Counted from the stretch's first letter, positions 15,140-24,205 are shown. The stretch: DNA of 32,061 bases from Candidatus Nomurabacteria bacterium (GCA_943356775.1 CALRFU010000010.1:1-32061); one strand, 5' to 3'. Numbers and translations: made by a program. Notes: generated by a model not told the origin, from the sequence alone.

Positions 15140-16341
15140 AGGTCACGAATTGTCATCTGTGCGGCTCTAGCGAGCTGGAGAAGGTCCTCGACCTTGGATT
15201 CCATCCGCTCGCGGACTTCTTTCTCAAAGAGAGTCAGCTTCAAGAAGCGGAGAGACGCTATCCTCTTTCCGTACTTCTCTGCCGGAATTGCGGACATGGG
15301 ATGAACAGTTTCGTCGTCCCCGCAGAAGTCCGCTATCAAGAAAACGACTACAGCTACGACTCCGGCAATTCTAAAATCTCAGTAGGACACTTCACCGATA
15401 TGGCGAAGGAGGTAAGCGAGCGAGCGGGAGTACAGAAGGGAGAACTCGTAGTGGATATCGGCAGCAACATAGGCACTCTCCTCGGTGCATTCAAAGATCT
15501 TGGGGCATCTATCCAAGGAGTAGATCCAGCTCCAAACATCGTAGCGCTTGCCGAGAAGAATGGCATTCCTACGATCAACGATTTCTTCAACGATTCGTCC
15601 GCCAAAATGATCTTGAAAAAAGGTCGTGCAAAAGCAATTACGATAACGAACGCATTCAATCACATTTCCCCTCTCGATGAATTCATGGAATCCGTAGTTT
15701 CCGTCTTGGACAAAAGCGGCAGCTTCGTAATTGAACTTCCTTACTTCCTAGAAGTCATCAGGAAAAAACATTTTGACGTCGTGTACCTTGAGCACGTCTC
15801 GTATGTCGCGGTGAAGCCTCTCGTACCCTTTTTCAAAAAGTTCGGTCTTTCTATAACCCATCTTGAGGAAAATGACTACATGAGCGGATCGATACGGATC
15901 TTTGTCGGATATGGTGAGGAAAGTCCGCTGGTAAAAAAGCAGATCGCGCTCGAACAGGAGTCGGGACTCTACGATGTGGACACTTGGAAGAAATTCGCGG
16001 CAAGCGTTCGAGACTGCAAGATACATTTGCTGAAAGAATTGGTTGATGCTCGATCAGGAGGCGGGAAAGTTGTCGCGATAGGTGCAGCTGCAAAAGGAAA
16101 TACGCTTTTAAACTACTGCGGCATAGACACCACATTGATCGACTTCGCCACCGACGCATCCCCATTAAAAATCGGCAAATATACTCCCGGTTCACACCTT
16201 CCGATACGCTCTGACGACGCTATAAGCGAAGAGGTCACTCACGCTCTCATTCTCGCTTGGAATATCGCAGATTTCTTGAAAAGCAAAATCTCTCCCAAAT
16301 TTCCCCACTTGAAATTCATCACCCCTCACGTCGTAGAGTGA
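15136..16341 (+). CDS. Nucleotide-sugar C-methyltransferase (EvaC/TylCIII/NovU-type)
   Basis: The 401-residue product has the three-part layout of the sugar C-methyltransferase family. First is an N-terminal zinc-binding part with CHLCG (C6, C9) and CRNCG (C49, C52). Next comes a SAM-binding Rossmann domain with VVDIGSNIGTLLGAF (105-119) and GVDPAPN. Last is a C-terminal domain with VVAIGAAAKGNTLLNYCGI. Family members methylate C3 of 4-keto deoxysugars. It is the last gene of the gmd2-cupin-methyltransferase unit, which implies a branched-chain sugar derived from a GDP-4-keto-6-deoxyhexose. It ends 6 bases before the stop of a convergent glycosyltransferase gene. A paralogue lies at 20731. 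Confidence 0.88.
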   Translation: MKVTNCHLCGSSELEKVLDLGFHPLADFFLKESQLQEAERRYPLSVLLCRNCGHGMNSFVVPAEVRYQENDYSYDSGNSKISVGHFTDMAKEVSERAGVQKGELVVDIGSNIGTLLGAFKDLGASIQGVDPAPNIVALAEKNGIPTINDFFNDSSAKMILKKGRAKAITITNAFNHISPLDEFMESVVSVLDKSGSFVIELPYFLEVIRKKHFDVVYLEHVSYVAVKPLVPFFKKFGLSITHLEENDYMSGSIRIFVGYGEESPLVKKQIALEQESGLYDVDTWKKFAASVRDCKIHLLKELVDARSGGGKVVAIGAAAKGNTLLNYCGIDTTLIDFATDASPLKIGKYTPGSHLPIRSDDAISEEVTHALILAWNIADFLKSKISPKFPHLKFITPHVVE

Positions 16342-16347
16342 CCGGCT

Positions 16348-17448
16348 CTAGTGGATTCCCGTGAAATCCAGAACTTTGTTCGTAAACTGAGCCCACCCGT
16401 GTTTCTCTTCCGCAATCGCCCGGTGAGCTTTCGCTTGCATAAGTAGTTCTGCCTCATTCACTTCCTGTAGGTGCTGTAGAACGCGGATATTGTGCTCCGT
16501 ATCGTTGGTGCGCAGAGTTGCGAGGGCTGGATAGTCGTACCCCGTTTCCGGCGTACACGCAATCGCAAGCCCGAAACACATCTGTTCCACGATGGTCGTC
16601 GCCTGAGGGTCAGCAGTGCTGACATTCACAAAGATGTCGTACTCGCTCGCAAGCTTTTTCATATATTCAGGCGTGAGCGTTGCAAAGTTCGCAAGCTTCT
16701 TCCACCCCGCTACCTCGCCACCGCCTATATGAGCAAATTCGTACTGCGGCATTGCTGCTGCAATCCGCTCTAATTCAGCAGTATTTTTGTACCACGCTGT
16801 ATGGCCGATATAGAGATACTTGCGCTTGCCCTTTGGATTGAAACTCTTTTTGACGAGCGGATACTCTGATGCGTCAATACCCATGCGGGTTACGTGGATT
16901 TTCTTAAGTTGTCCGAGATCCGCAAACGGTGATTTTTTCTCCCAATCACGCTCCCAAATCTCCCCACCTATGAAAACAGCTCCACCGCCTGCGACATTGT
17001 TATCCCGCAACAAATCCTTCCAGAAGAGTGAGTATTGGGCATCGTGCGAGTAGGGCATCATCAGAAAGTTTCGAGCGCCCGGGTACTTGCGTATGGTCCT
17101 CGAGGTCACCGACTCGGTGTCGTCTGTATCCGCTCGTGTGACACCGAAGCCGCCGCGTGGCACGGGCTGCCCGATAAATATATCCCCCGGCATAAGACGC
17201 GCGACTGTGTGCTCATACAAACTATAGAGCCGGACATCGTATCCGCGTGCGCGAATGGCGTCGAGAAGGTTGTGCGTGATGCTATGCGGCGCACGTATCG
17301 GGTGCTGCCACGGAATGAGTGCATCGTGTGCAAACCGATGGAGCGGAGTTATGTGCATCAGTCGAAGCGCTTTGTCGAGCGCGCGCCTGGCGCGCGTTCG
17401 ACCGAATGGGATCGTATACGCGAGATGCACGATGGGCTTTCGCGACAT
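16348..17448 (-). CDS. GT4-like (GT-B fold) glycosyltransferase
   Basis: The 366-residue product has the second-half signatures of a GT-B glycosyltransferase: KYLYIGHTAWYKNTAELERI (a nucleotide-sugar domain start), AHIGGGEV, LTPEYMKKLASEYDIFVNVS, and TTIVEQMCFGLAIACTPETGYD, which stands in the place of the E-x7-E loop. The N-terminal half is atypical (HLAYTIPFGRTRARRALDKA). It has no membrane helix. It starts one base after the stop of the upstream membrane glycosyltransferase-like gene and would act in the cytoplasm on the lipid-linked glycan. Donor and acceptor cannot be read from the sequence. Confidence 0.75.
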   Translation of the reverse strand: MSRKPIVHLAYTIPFGRTRARRALDKALRLMHITPLHRFAHDALIPWQHPIRAPHSITHNLLDAIRARGYDVRLYSLYEHTVARLMPGDIFIGQPVPRGGFGVTRADTDDTESVTSRTIRKYPGARNFLMMPYSHDAQYSLFWKDLLRDNNVAGGGAVFIGGEIWERDWEKKSPFADLGQLKKIHVTRMGIDASEYPLVKKSFNPKGKRKYLYIGHTAWYKNTAELERIAAAMPQYEFAHIGGGEVAGWKKLANFATLTPEYMKKLASEYDIFVNVSTADPQATTIVEQMCFGLAIACTPETGYDYPALATLRTNDTEHNIRVLQHLQEVNEAELLMQAKAHRAIAEEKHGWAQFTNKVLDFTGIH

Positions 17449-17449
17449 A

Positions 17450-18634
17450 TTAAATCGGTAGATTTACGTAATCGAGAATGAAGGAATCCATCGTGAGAGC
17501 CGCAAGCACGTAGAGAATGACAACGGGTAAGAACGCATACCAATATCGTTCGAAGCGTTTGATAAAGAGTCCTGCAAGGAGGATAAGCCCCGGTACCGCC
17601 AAGAAAAGGACGCGCTGCGTGATAGCCGGCCAGAGTGCTGCAGGAATCGCGGATATAAGGACTGAAACGAGAAATACCTGTTTTTTGGTTCCAAAAGATG
17701 GGTCAAAAAACCTCCGAACAAATTCATAGGCTCCAAAGAGTGAGAGTGGCGCGAGCAACGTGAGGAGTGAGCCAAAGCTTTTGAAATACTCGACGAGGAC
17801 AGAGTCGTATTCGTAAAAATCTTGACTTAAATTTACCCAATATGAGTACGTGTATCCATACTCACGATAAATGTGGATATGCTGTACCACTGCCGGCAAG
17901 ATGACGATTAAAGCGAGAGGCACTGATCGTGCGAGAAAAGCGAGTGGTGTGCGGTAGTGTTGAAACAACAATATTGTCCCGATCGGGATACACGCCATAT
18001 ACGCATTTTCCTTAAAAAGACCACCGCACGCGATAATGAGCGCTGCGATTACGAGCATCCGGTAATTGGAAGATTCTATGTAGAGATAGACCAGAAGGAG
18101 GGCGAGGAGGTAGAAGAACCATCCTCCGATATCCATGAAATACCCCATTCCCTGCGAAAGCATTGAATAATTCCCAGCGAAGAAGAGGCCGCCGATAAAT
18201 GCCACGCTCTCACTTTCGTAGAATCGCGCAAGGAGCAGATACAGTACGATGCTGCCGCCGAAGAGCAGGAATGTATCCATGACAAGCCACCCCACCTCAA
18301 ACGAACCCGTAATCCACGCGAAGAACCGTAATATCTCAATACCTAACGTCGAGGTAAGCATGCGATGCACCGAGACGATCTCGGGAGTAACGGTCTCACG
18401 GGTCAGGGGTCCGGGGGGAAGGTCGATATTTAGATGGACATTTCCTGCATACGCCTTCGCTGCATCGACATAGCTAATTGCATCACCCTGAAGGACATGC
18501 GGTAGAAGGTAGAGCGAGAGACTTGCGATGACAATGAGGCAGGAGATGTAGGCGACAAAAAAAGGCTGTCGCAAAGTCGTACTGATGGAATTCCCCGCCC
18601 GTGATGAGGTGGTCACACCTACGACATCATTCAT
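17450..18634 (-). CDS. Multi-spanning membrane protein, GT-C-like
   Basis: The 394-residue product has about ten hydrophobic segments, starting with PFFVAYISCLIVIASLSLYL. An acidic first periplasmic loop holds QGDAISYVDAAKAYA, and a later one TRETVTPEIVSVHR. The Asp in the first loop and the layout resemble polyprenyl-phosphate-sugar dependent GT-C transferases (GT39/GT83, PMT-like), but the usual HPPL-type motif is not evident. It could also be an unrelated integral membrane protein. ATG at 18634 precedes the first helix. A TACAAT with an upstream TG (extended -10) lies about 15 bases before it. It is adjacent to, and probably co-transcribed with, the GT4 gene that follows. Confidence 0.68.
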   Translation of the reverse strand: MNDVVGVTTSSRAGNSISTTLRQPFFVAYISCLIVIASLSLYLLPHVLQGDAISYVDAAKAYAGNVHLNIDLPPGPLTRETVTPEIVSVHRMLTSTLGIEILRFFAWITGSFEVGWLVMDTFLLFGGSIVLYLLLARFYESESVAFIGGLFFAGNYSMLSQGMGYFMDIGGWFFYLLALLLVYLYIESSNYRMLVIAALIIACGGLFKENAYMACIPIGTILLFQHYRTPLAFLARSVPLALIVILPAVVQHIHIYREYGYTYSYWVNLSQDFYEYDSVLVEYFKSFGSLLTLLAPLSLFGAYEFVRRFFDPSFGTKKQVFLVSVLISAIPAALWPAITQRVLFLAVPGLILLAGLFIKRFERYWYAFLPVVILYVLAALTMDSFILDYVNLPI

Positions 18635-18647
18635 ACGTGCGGGATTG

Positions 18648-18661
18648 TATCATACGTGATA
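18648..18661. promoter_or_regulatory. Divergent promoter region with inverted repeat
   Basis: Between the divergent starts at 18634 and 18693 lies TATCA-TACG-TGATA. On the minus strand TGATACAAT reads as an extended -10 for the membrane protein gene. A TATTAC on the plus strand could serve the flippase gene. No good -35 was found for either. Confidence 0.3.
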
Positions 18662-18692
18662 TTACTGGCACGCAGAGAGCTTTCACTGTAGC

Positions 18693-19973
18693 ATGGACGG
18701 AATGTTTAGGTCGCTCAAACATGGGCTTTATAAAGCACTTCGCTGGAGCGAGACGTATACCAAGACCGACATGCTCTACATGGTGCAGGGAGGATTTTGG
18801 CTTACGCTTGCAAAGGGTGTCGGAATGTTCTCCTCGCTTCTTCTCGCCGCCGCGATGGCTAATCTTATTCCCCCCGAAGTATTCGGTACGTATAAGTTCG
18901 TGCTCGCGGGAGCGGGCGTTATCGCAGCCTTCGCTCTCACGGGGATGAGTACCGGAATTACCCAAGCTGTTGCGCGCGGTTATGAAGGCGCACTGCGCTC
19001 AGGCATCTCCGCATACATGAAATGGGGACTGGGTATGACGGGAATCTCGTTAGCAGTCGCTTTGTATTACTTCGTCAATGGCAACAACGTACTTGCGATT
19101 TCGTTCCTTGTTGTCGCCCTATGCAATTCGCTTCTTACGGGATCCTCCTTCTTCAGCCAATTCATCTCAGGGAAAAAAGACTTCAAGACACAATCGATAT
19201 TCGACAGTATTGCTGATTTCATTCCGGCTCTCATATTGATAAGCTCCCTCTTTCTCACACAAAACCCGATACACCTGATACTCGTGTATTTTGTCTCTGG
19301 CATAGCGGTAAACCTTATACTTCACTACTTCACAGTACAGAAATACCGGCCGAACCACTCCGTAGATCCCGAGACTATCCCCTTCGTAAAACATCTCAGC
19401 TTTATGGGAATACTCGGGAAAGTCGGCGAAAACATCGACAAGGTTCTCGTCTTCCATTACTTGGGTGCCGCACCGCTCGCGCTCTACGCCTTCGCGCAGA
19501 CCCCTATCGCGCAACTCAAATTGCTCGTCGATATTCCCGTGAAGCTCGCCTTCCCCAAACTAAGCGAGCGCAATTTTTCGGAGCTGCAAAAATCTCTTCC
19601 GAGAAAAATACTGTTCCTCGTGGGTGTGATGCTTGCCATTGTCGTCTGCTACATCCTTCTTGCGCCTCTCCTTTTCAAGCTTCTCTTCCCCGCGTACGTC
19701 GGAGCAGTCATCTATACCCAAATACTGGCTCTTTCTCTCGTACTCACTCCCGTTTCGATATTGAGCAGTGCCTTGGTGGCGCACATGAAGAAAAAGGAGC
19801 TCTACATCTCGCAAGCGATACTGCCTATCGTGAAAATCGCTCTTTTTATCCTCCTCCTTCCGCCCTTCGGTATTTGGGGAGCTATATGGGCTACTATCAT
19901 CTCCCAAGCAATCACGTTTATAGTCTTCGGGTACCTCTTTTGGCAAGCGAGACAGGAGGCAATAATCGTATGA
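18693..19973 (+). CDS. Wzx-type oligosaccharide flippase
   Basis: The 426-residue product has twelve or more membrane segments and the MOP/polysaccharide-transport layout, with an N-terminal GGFWLTLAKGVGMFSSLLLA segment and the PPEVFGTYKFVLA loop typical of Wzx proteins. Later come the ENIDKVLVFHYLGAAPLALYAFAQ helix and PFGIWGAIWATIISQAITF at the end. Such proteins flip undecaprenyl-diphosphate-linked repeat units across the inner membrane. With the polymerase/ligase at 7487 it supplies the export part of the locus. Specificity cannot be read. It overlaps the following methyltransferase gene by 4 bases. Confidence 0.88.
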   Translation: MDGMFRSLKHGLYKALRWSETYTKTDMLYMVQGGFWLTLAKGVGMFSSLLLAAAMANLIPPEVFGTYKFVLAGAGVIAAFALTGMSTGITQAVARGYEGALRSGISAYMKWGLGMTGISLAVALYYFVNGNNVLAISFLVVALCNSLLTGSSFFSQFISGKKDFKTQSIFDSIADFIPALILISSLFLTQNPIHLILVYFVSGIAVNLILHYFTVQKYRPNHSVDPETIPFVKHLSFMGILGKVGENIDKVLVFHYLGAAPLALYAFAQTPIAQLKLLVDIPVKLAFPKLSERNFSELQKSLPRKILFLVGVMLAIVVCYILLAPLLFKLLFPAYVGAVIYTQILALSLVLTPVSILSSALVAHMKKKELYISQAILPIVKIALFILLLPPFGIWGAIWATIISQAITFIVFGYLFWQARQEAIIV

Positions 19974-20734
19974 TGAAGCCTATGGAGACAAAAAAATTCT
20001 TTCGACTTTTGAAGGTGCGTGGGGGTAAGAAACTTCTCCACCTCCTCTACTCTCCCCTGTGGCTAATATTCAAGCTCAGGAATTTGGGCTTTACCTACGC
20101 TCAGAAAAACGCGGGAGAAGATCCGAGGGTGAGCAAAGAGAGGAGCATCAGAACATTGCTTGAAGGTATATCGGGCGGGAAATTTCTAGAAATCGGTATC
20201 GGGGAATTCCCCCACTTCGAGCGGTTGAAGTTCGTGGGTGAAAAAAATATCTCTTACGTCGGTTGTGACTTCAAGAGTGTGTGCGAGGCTCACAAAGAGG
20301 AGCTCGCCATCAAAGAATTGGATACGAAGAACATTTCTTTCGCGATGAACTCCACTGGCACGTATTCGTGGACGCTTTTTGAGATGCTCCAAAGGGGCGA
20401 GCAGTTCGACGTCATTTACGTCGACGGTCATCACACCTTCTATATAGACCTCCCCGCAATAGTGCTCGCGGACAAACTCTTGAAACCGGGCGGCCACCTC
20501 TTGCTCGACGATATGCAATGGACGCTATCCTTCCTCAAAGGAAATATGCTCAGGAGTCTCAGCCAGTGGTACTTCTACCGCACGATGTACAACTTCTCTG
20601 ACTACACGAAAGCTCAGCAATCTCTGCCGCATATCAGAATGATAGCGGACGAGCTTCTCATAAAACACTCGAATTATACAAAAGAAGAGAGCCTCTCATT
20701 CCCCCACTGGTGGGTACTGCGGAAGAAAGCCTAA
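19970..20734 (+). CDS. Class I SAM-dependent methyltransferase
   Basis: I start at ATG 19970. It overlaps the flippase stop (ATGA) and has a strong AGGAGG ribosome site 10 bases upstream; the track start at 19874 is inside the flippase. The 254-residue product shows FLEIGIGEFPHFERL (SAM motif I), YVGCDFKSV, FDVIYVDGHHTFYIDLPAIVLADKLLKPGGHLLLDD. This resembles the Methyltransf_24 / class I family found in surface-glycan loci. It may methylate a sugar hydroxyl. The 3' end overlaps the convergent gene at 20731 by 4 bases. Confidence 0.8.
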   Translation: MMKPMETKKFFRLLKVRGGKKLLHLLYSPLWLIFKLRNLGFTYAQKNAGEDPRVSKERSIRTLLEGISGGKFLEIGIGEFPHFERLKFVGEKNISYVGCDFKSVCEAHKEELAIKELDTKNISFAMNSTGTYSWTLFEMLQRGEQFDVIYVDGHHTFYIDLPAIVLADKLLKPGGHLLLDDMQWTLSFLKGNMLRSLSQWYFYRTMYNFSDYTKAQQSLPHIRMIADELLIKHSNYTKEESLSFPHWWVLRKKA

Positions 20735-21993
20735 CCTAATCGCTCCTCGCCGTTTTTGGTGACCACGTGCGGGTACGGCATCGGGAAGAATAATTTCCCG
20801 CCATCTTCAAGATACTGTCGCTCCCGCTTTAAAAGTTCCTCTTTGAAGAACCATATGAGTACGAGCATTGCCGATGGCTTCATGTCGCGCGCTTCCTCCT
20901 CGGATACGACGCGGATATCCGTGCCAAGCGTGCGCAAGCCTACCTTCTCCGCATACCGGTCCGAGATGACGGGGAGCGTATCTTTCGTGATACCGAAATA
21001 TTGCAGGAGCACGTTGCCCTTGGTCGACGCACCGAGTCCGACGACGAGACCACCGTTTTTTCTCTCAGCCTCTATGAAATCAAGCGTGACGCGCTTGAGG
21101 TCTTGAATCGACGCATTAAAGCGCTCGTACGTGGCGGGCTCGCCAAGACCAAGTGATTCCTCCGCCTTTTCAATCTCGCGGAAAGCGGGCGAGGCTGCCC
21201 GCGGGTCGTCATCGTGAACCGCAAAGAATCGCAGACTTCCCCCGTTCACCTCATTGAGTGAAGCGTCGATTATCTTGAGCCCGTGTTTCTCCATGAGGAA
21301 CTTGAGCGTCCGTAAGGAATAGTACAAAAGATGTTCGTGGCAAATGTCGTAGAAATTCATCGTCTGCACCGTCGTCGCAAGGTAGCTCAGTTGTACACAC
21401 CACGTCCCACCCGGAGCGAGGACAGATTTCACTTCAGCGACGAATGCATTCGGATCATCGAGGTCATAAAACATCGCCACGGATGAAACTGACTGAAAAA
21501 GGCCTCCGTTGTTCGCGGCACTCGCTTTCTCCGCGGAGAAGTAATCCTCGATAACGGTAATTGAGGAATCGAGCGCGTGCCTGTTGATGTTCTGCGCGGG
21601 GTCCATGCCGATGCGGCGCATGGTTATCGGGAAGTACGTAAGCATCGTTCCGTCATTGCAGCCGATATCAAGTACCGAATCCCCTTCTTTAAGAGAAGCG
21701 TGTGCTTTGATATCCCGCGTCACGTCGGCGAGTGCATCCCGCATCATCGGATTAACTCCCGAGCGATAGAAGTAGCTTCGGTACATCAAATCGCGGTCTA
21801 CCGTTTCCCTCAGTTGGACCAAGCCGCAGGTATCACACAAAAGGAGCGTAAGCGGGACGCGAGTCTTTGAAGTCTCACCGACTTCGTCGTTGCTCTTCAC
21901 AAAAGAGGAGGAAAGATACTGCTCCCCGAGATCGAGGACTTGTTTCAGCTCTGTATTGCCGCAGATGCGGCAGCTGGAAATGTTCTTATACAT
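20731..21993 (-). CDS. Nucleotide-sugar C-methyltransferase, second copy
   Basis: The 420-residue product has the same three parts as the protein at 15136. The zinc site is CRICG (C8, C11) and CDTCG (C53, C56). The SAM domain carries VLDIGCNDGTMLTYF (107-121), and the C-terminal domain VVGLGASTKGNVLLQYFGI. It is the last gene of an operon with an SDR (22669) and a GT2 (21998), with a gap of 4 bases to the latter. The two copies differ throughout, so they likely act on different sugars or carbons. HEHLLYYS fits the His-rich catalytic region of TylCIII-like enzymes. Confidence 0.87.
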   Translation of the reverse strand: MYKNISSCRICGNTELKQVLDLGEQYLSSSFVKSNDEVGETSKTRVPLTLLLCDTCGLVQLRETVDRDLMYRSYFYRSGVNPMMRDALADVTRDIKAHASLKEGDSVLDIGCNDGTMLTYFPITMRRIGMDPAQNINRHALDSSITVIEDYFSAEKASAANNGGLFQSVSSVAMFYDLDDPNAFVAEVKSVLAPGGTWCVQLSYLATTVQTMNFYDICHEHLLYYSLRTLKFLMEKHGLKIIDASLNEVNGGSLRFFAVHDDDPRAASPAFREIEKAEESLGLGEPATYERFNASIQDLKRVTLDFIEAERKNGGLVVGLGASTKGNVLLQYFGITKDTLPVISDRYAEKVGLRTLGTDIRVVSEEEARDMKPSAMLVLIWFFKEELLKRERQYLEDGGKLFFPMPYPHVVTKNGEERLG

Positions 21994-21997
21994 ACTA

Positions 21998-22666
21998 CTA
22001 GTATAGAGTACAACGCTCCTTGATGAGTGTCTTCAGTATCCGCACGCCGGTCTGAAATGGCCGCATCTTGCGCACCCCGCCGATACGCGCGGGCTCGATT
22101 GCGGGAATATCTGCGACGCGCAGTCTTTTTTTTCTGAACTGTATCGGCATCTGTATAGACCAGTCGAGTCCCGTTGCCGTCATGTCGAGTTTCGCGTAGG
22201 CGCCCTTCCGGTAGCCACGAAAGCCGACAAGCACGTCGGTATACCTGCTTCCAAAGAGAATGTTGGTCAGGAGCGTAAATCCCCAATTCCCTATCGCAGT
22301 CAAGAAATCATCATCATCGCTTCTCGCTCCCGGCGCGTAGCGCGAGGCGATAACGAAGTCATACCCTTCCTGTAATTTCTTGATGACGTCGGGAACTTTC
22401 TCTGGAAGTGAATTGCCGTCGGGCGGAAACTCTATCACCAGTTCCCCTTGCGCCATCGCCCCCGCCTCTTTCATCGCGGCTCCGTAGCCACGCTCTTTTT
22501 GAGTAAATACGGTATAGCCCTGCGACTGACAGAATTCCACCGTGCCATCGGTCGAACCGCCGTCTACGACGATAATTTCGTCCACCCACTTCCGGTCTAT
22601 GCGCGGCAAGACGACCCTCGCGGCCTCAAGCTCATTCCACGTCGCTGCGATGAGTGTTACAGACAT
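21998..22666 (-). CDS. GT2 glycosyltransferase, DPM-synthase-like
   Basis: The 222-residue product is a short GT-A enzyme with LIAATWNELEAARVVLPRI, IIVVDGGSTDGTVEF (31-45), and GYGAAMKEAG. The place of the metal-binding DxD is FPPDGNS (80-86), so only one Asp is kept; this variant occurs in some polyprenyl-phosphate glycosyltransferases. No membrane helix is obvious, unlike the long DPM or GtrB forms. I start at ATG 22666, two bases after the SDR stop, because it begins the conserved strand; the track start is inside the SDR. It probably charges a lipid phosphate or adds a sugar in the cytoplasm. Confidence 0.82.
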   Translation of the reverse strand: MSVTLIAATWNELEAARVVLPRIDRKWVDEIIVVDGGSTDGTVEFCQSQGYTVFTQKERGYGAAMKEAGAMAQGELVIEFPPDGNSLPEKVPDVIKKLQEGYDFVIASRYAPGARSDDDDFLTAIGNWGFTLLTNILFGSRYTDVLVGFRGYRKGAYAKLDMTATGLDWSIQMPIQFRKKRLRVADIPAIEPARIGGVRKMRPFQTGVRILKTLIKERCTLY

Positions 22667-22668
22667 GT

Positions 22669-23640
22669 TTACTTGTGCGCTTGGTACCACTCGATGCTTT
22701 TCTTCAACCCTTCGCGCAAGGGCATTTGCGAACGGAAGCCCGTCTTTTCAAATGCCTTTGTTGTGTCCGCGCTCCGGCGGAGCGGGCCATCCGGTTTTGA
22801 TGTATCAAATTTGACCTCCACATTCTTTCCGGAAAGTTCAATGAGAAGGCGCGCGAGGTCGGCGATAGATATCTCCTCATCACTCCCGATATTGAGCGGG
22901 TCGGCGACAGCGTATTTCTCGCATACGTCGAGTACTCCGCGCGCAAAATCGGTAGCATAGACAAAAGAGCGCGTCTGCGTGCCCGTCCCCCACACGACGA
23001 GCGGATTCTCGCCTTCGAATATCCGCTTGATGAGACCGGGAATGACGTGACTATATTCGGCAAAAAAATCGTCTCGCGGACCGTATCCGTTGTACGTGCG
23101 CGCGATAGCGATCTTCATACCGAATTCCTCTGCGTATGCTTGGCCCATATATTCCTCCATGCGCTTGGACCACCCGTAGCCGGCATTGGCCGCTTCCGGA
23201 GTGCCCAAAAATCCTTCCGATTCGAGGGCGTGATTGCTCGCATCACGCGAATACACGCAGGCTGAGCTCACCACCAAAAATCGCTCGACACCGGCTTCAC
23301 GAGCCGAATCAAGGACTTGTAAAAAAGGCTGCATATTATCGCGGAAGAGGCTGCCATGATGCTTCATGCTATGCGCGATGCCCCCGCCCTTGGCGGCGGC
23401 GAGGTTGAATACAATTTCCTGTCCTTTCATGATTTCATCGACGCGCGGCCGGTCGCGTAGGTCCGCTTCGACGAGAGAGATTCGGTCACGTACGGAGTCC
23501 AAGAAATTCGTCTTGGTAGTTGAGCGTACCGGGACAGTTATTCGTGCGCCTCGCTCTACCAGCATTTCGACGACGTGACTGCCGATAAAACCGGCCCCGC
23601 CGGTCACCAGCACCTTTTTTCCTTCATAAAAATCAGACAT
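22669..23640 (-). CDS. NAD(P)-dependent SDR epimerase/reductase on a nucleotide sugar
   Basis: The 323-residue product is an extended SDR with GGAGFIGSHVVEML (14-27), EADLRDRPRV, NLAAAKGGGIAHSMKHHG, SSACVYS, and the YGWSK catalytic pair (Y155, K159). The C-terminal block FDTSKPDGPLRRSADTTKAF is shared with Fcl. It is therefore near GDP-fucose synthase, GDP-mannose 3,5-epimerase and ColC (GDP-colitose synthase) enzymes, but the Cys of the Fcl SSCIYP motif is displaced (SSACVYS). It is first in the SDR-GT2-C-methyltransferase operon. A TATAGT box lies 29 bases upstream. Reductase or epimerase for a modified GDP-6-deoxyhexose is my best guess. Confidence 0.8.
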   Translation of the reverse strand: MSDFYEGKKVLVTGGAGFIGSHVVEMLVERGARITVPVRSTTKTNFLDSVRDRISLVEADLRDRPRVDEIMKGQEIVFNLAAAKGGGIAHSMKHHGSLFRDNMQPFLQVLDSAREAGVERFLVVSSACVYSRDASNHALESEGFLGTPEAANAGYGWSKRMEEYMGQAYAEEFGMKIAIARTYNGYGPRDDFFAEYSHVIPGLIKRIFEGENPLVVWGTGTQTRSFVYATDFARGVLDVCEKYAVADPLNIGSDEEISIADLARLLIELSGKNVEVKFDTSKPDGPLRRSADTTKAFEKTGFRSQMPLREGLKKSIEWYQAHK

Positions 23641-23668
23641 AGACTACTGTAAGAGCGTTTAGGGGTAC

Positions 23669-23674
23669 ACTATA
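23669..23674 (-). promoter_or_regulatory. Likely -10 element of the SDR operon
   Basis: On the minus strand TATAGT stands 28 bases before the ATG at 23640, which would give a leader of about 20 bases. I see no good -35 at 17 bases, so the assignment is weak. Confidence 0.35.
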
Positions 23675-23716
23675 CCATCGGGTGAAATGCGGAGCTAGAA
23701 CAAGATTCTAAGCCAT

Positions 23717-24205
23717 ATGCTACACTTCGGCCTACGTATGGTTGCCAACCTCTTGCTCCTGATCAAAGAGGCTCGCGCTCGCGCCAACACCCTCTACCCA
23801 TCACCGATGCGCATCGCCCGATTCTGTATCTCTGGAGGTATTGCGACTCTCGTGAACCTCAGTACTCTCTTTTTGCTTACGCACTTCTTGAGCGTCTGGT
23901 ACGTATTTTCATCGATAGTTGCATTTTTACTCGCTTTTTGGGTAAGTTTCTCGCTGCAAAAACTCTGGACCTTTAAGGACGCGTCTCGGGATCATCTGTA
24001 CGCTCAGGCTCTTACATTTTTGACCATTGTGCTCGTTGGGCTCGGAATCAATACGACACTCGTCTTTGTGCTCGTGGAATACGGAAGTGTGCACTATCTT
24101 GTCGCCCAGCTCATAAGCGGCGTCTTCATTGCGATCATGAACTATTTCAGCTACAAGCACCTCGTCTTTAGAGATACGGGCACTCAGGAGAATTTCTTGG
24201 CGTAA
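23717..24205 (+). CDS. GtrA-family membrane protein
   Basis: The 162-residue product has four membrane segments and the GtrA signature: FCISGGIATLVNLSTLFLL, SFSLQKLWTFKD and MNYFSYKHLVFRD. GtrA proteins help move undecaprenyl-phosphate-linked sugars for side-chain addition or glycan modification. The N-terminal about 30 residues before MRIARF are not conserved-looking, so a start at 23738 or 23807 is possible; none has a clear ribosome site. It sits alone on the plus strand between two minus-strand operons. Its natural partners are the DPM-like GT2 at 21998 and the GT-C proteins. Confidence 0.85.
   Translation: MLHFGLRMVANLLLLIKEARARANTLYPSPMRIARFCISGGIATLVNLSTLFLLTHFLSVWYVFSSIVAFLLAFWVSFSLQKLWTFKDASRDHLYAQALTFLTIVLVGLGINTTLVFVLVEYGSVHYLVAQLISGVFIAIMNYFSYKHLVFRDTGTQENFLA

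Noticed and set aside
16342-16347. Bidirectional terminator between convergent genes
   Set aside because: There are only 6 bases between the stops and no stem-loop is visible there.
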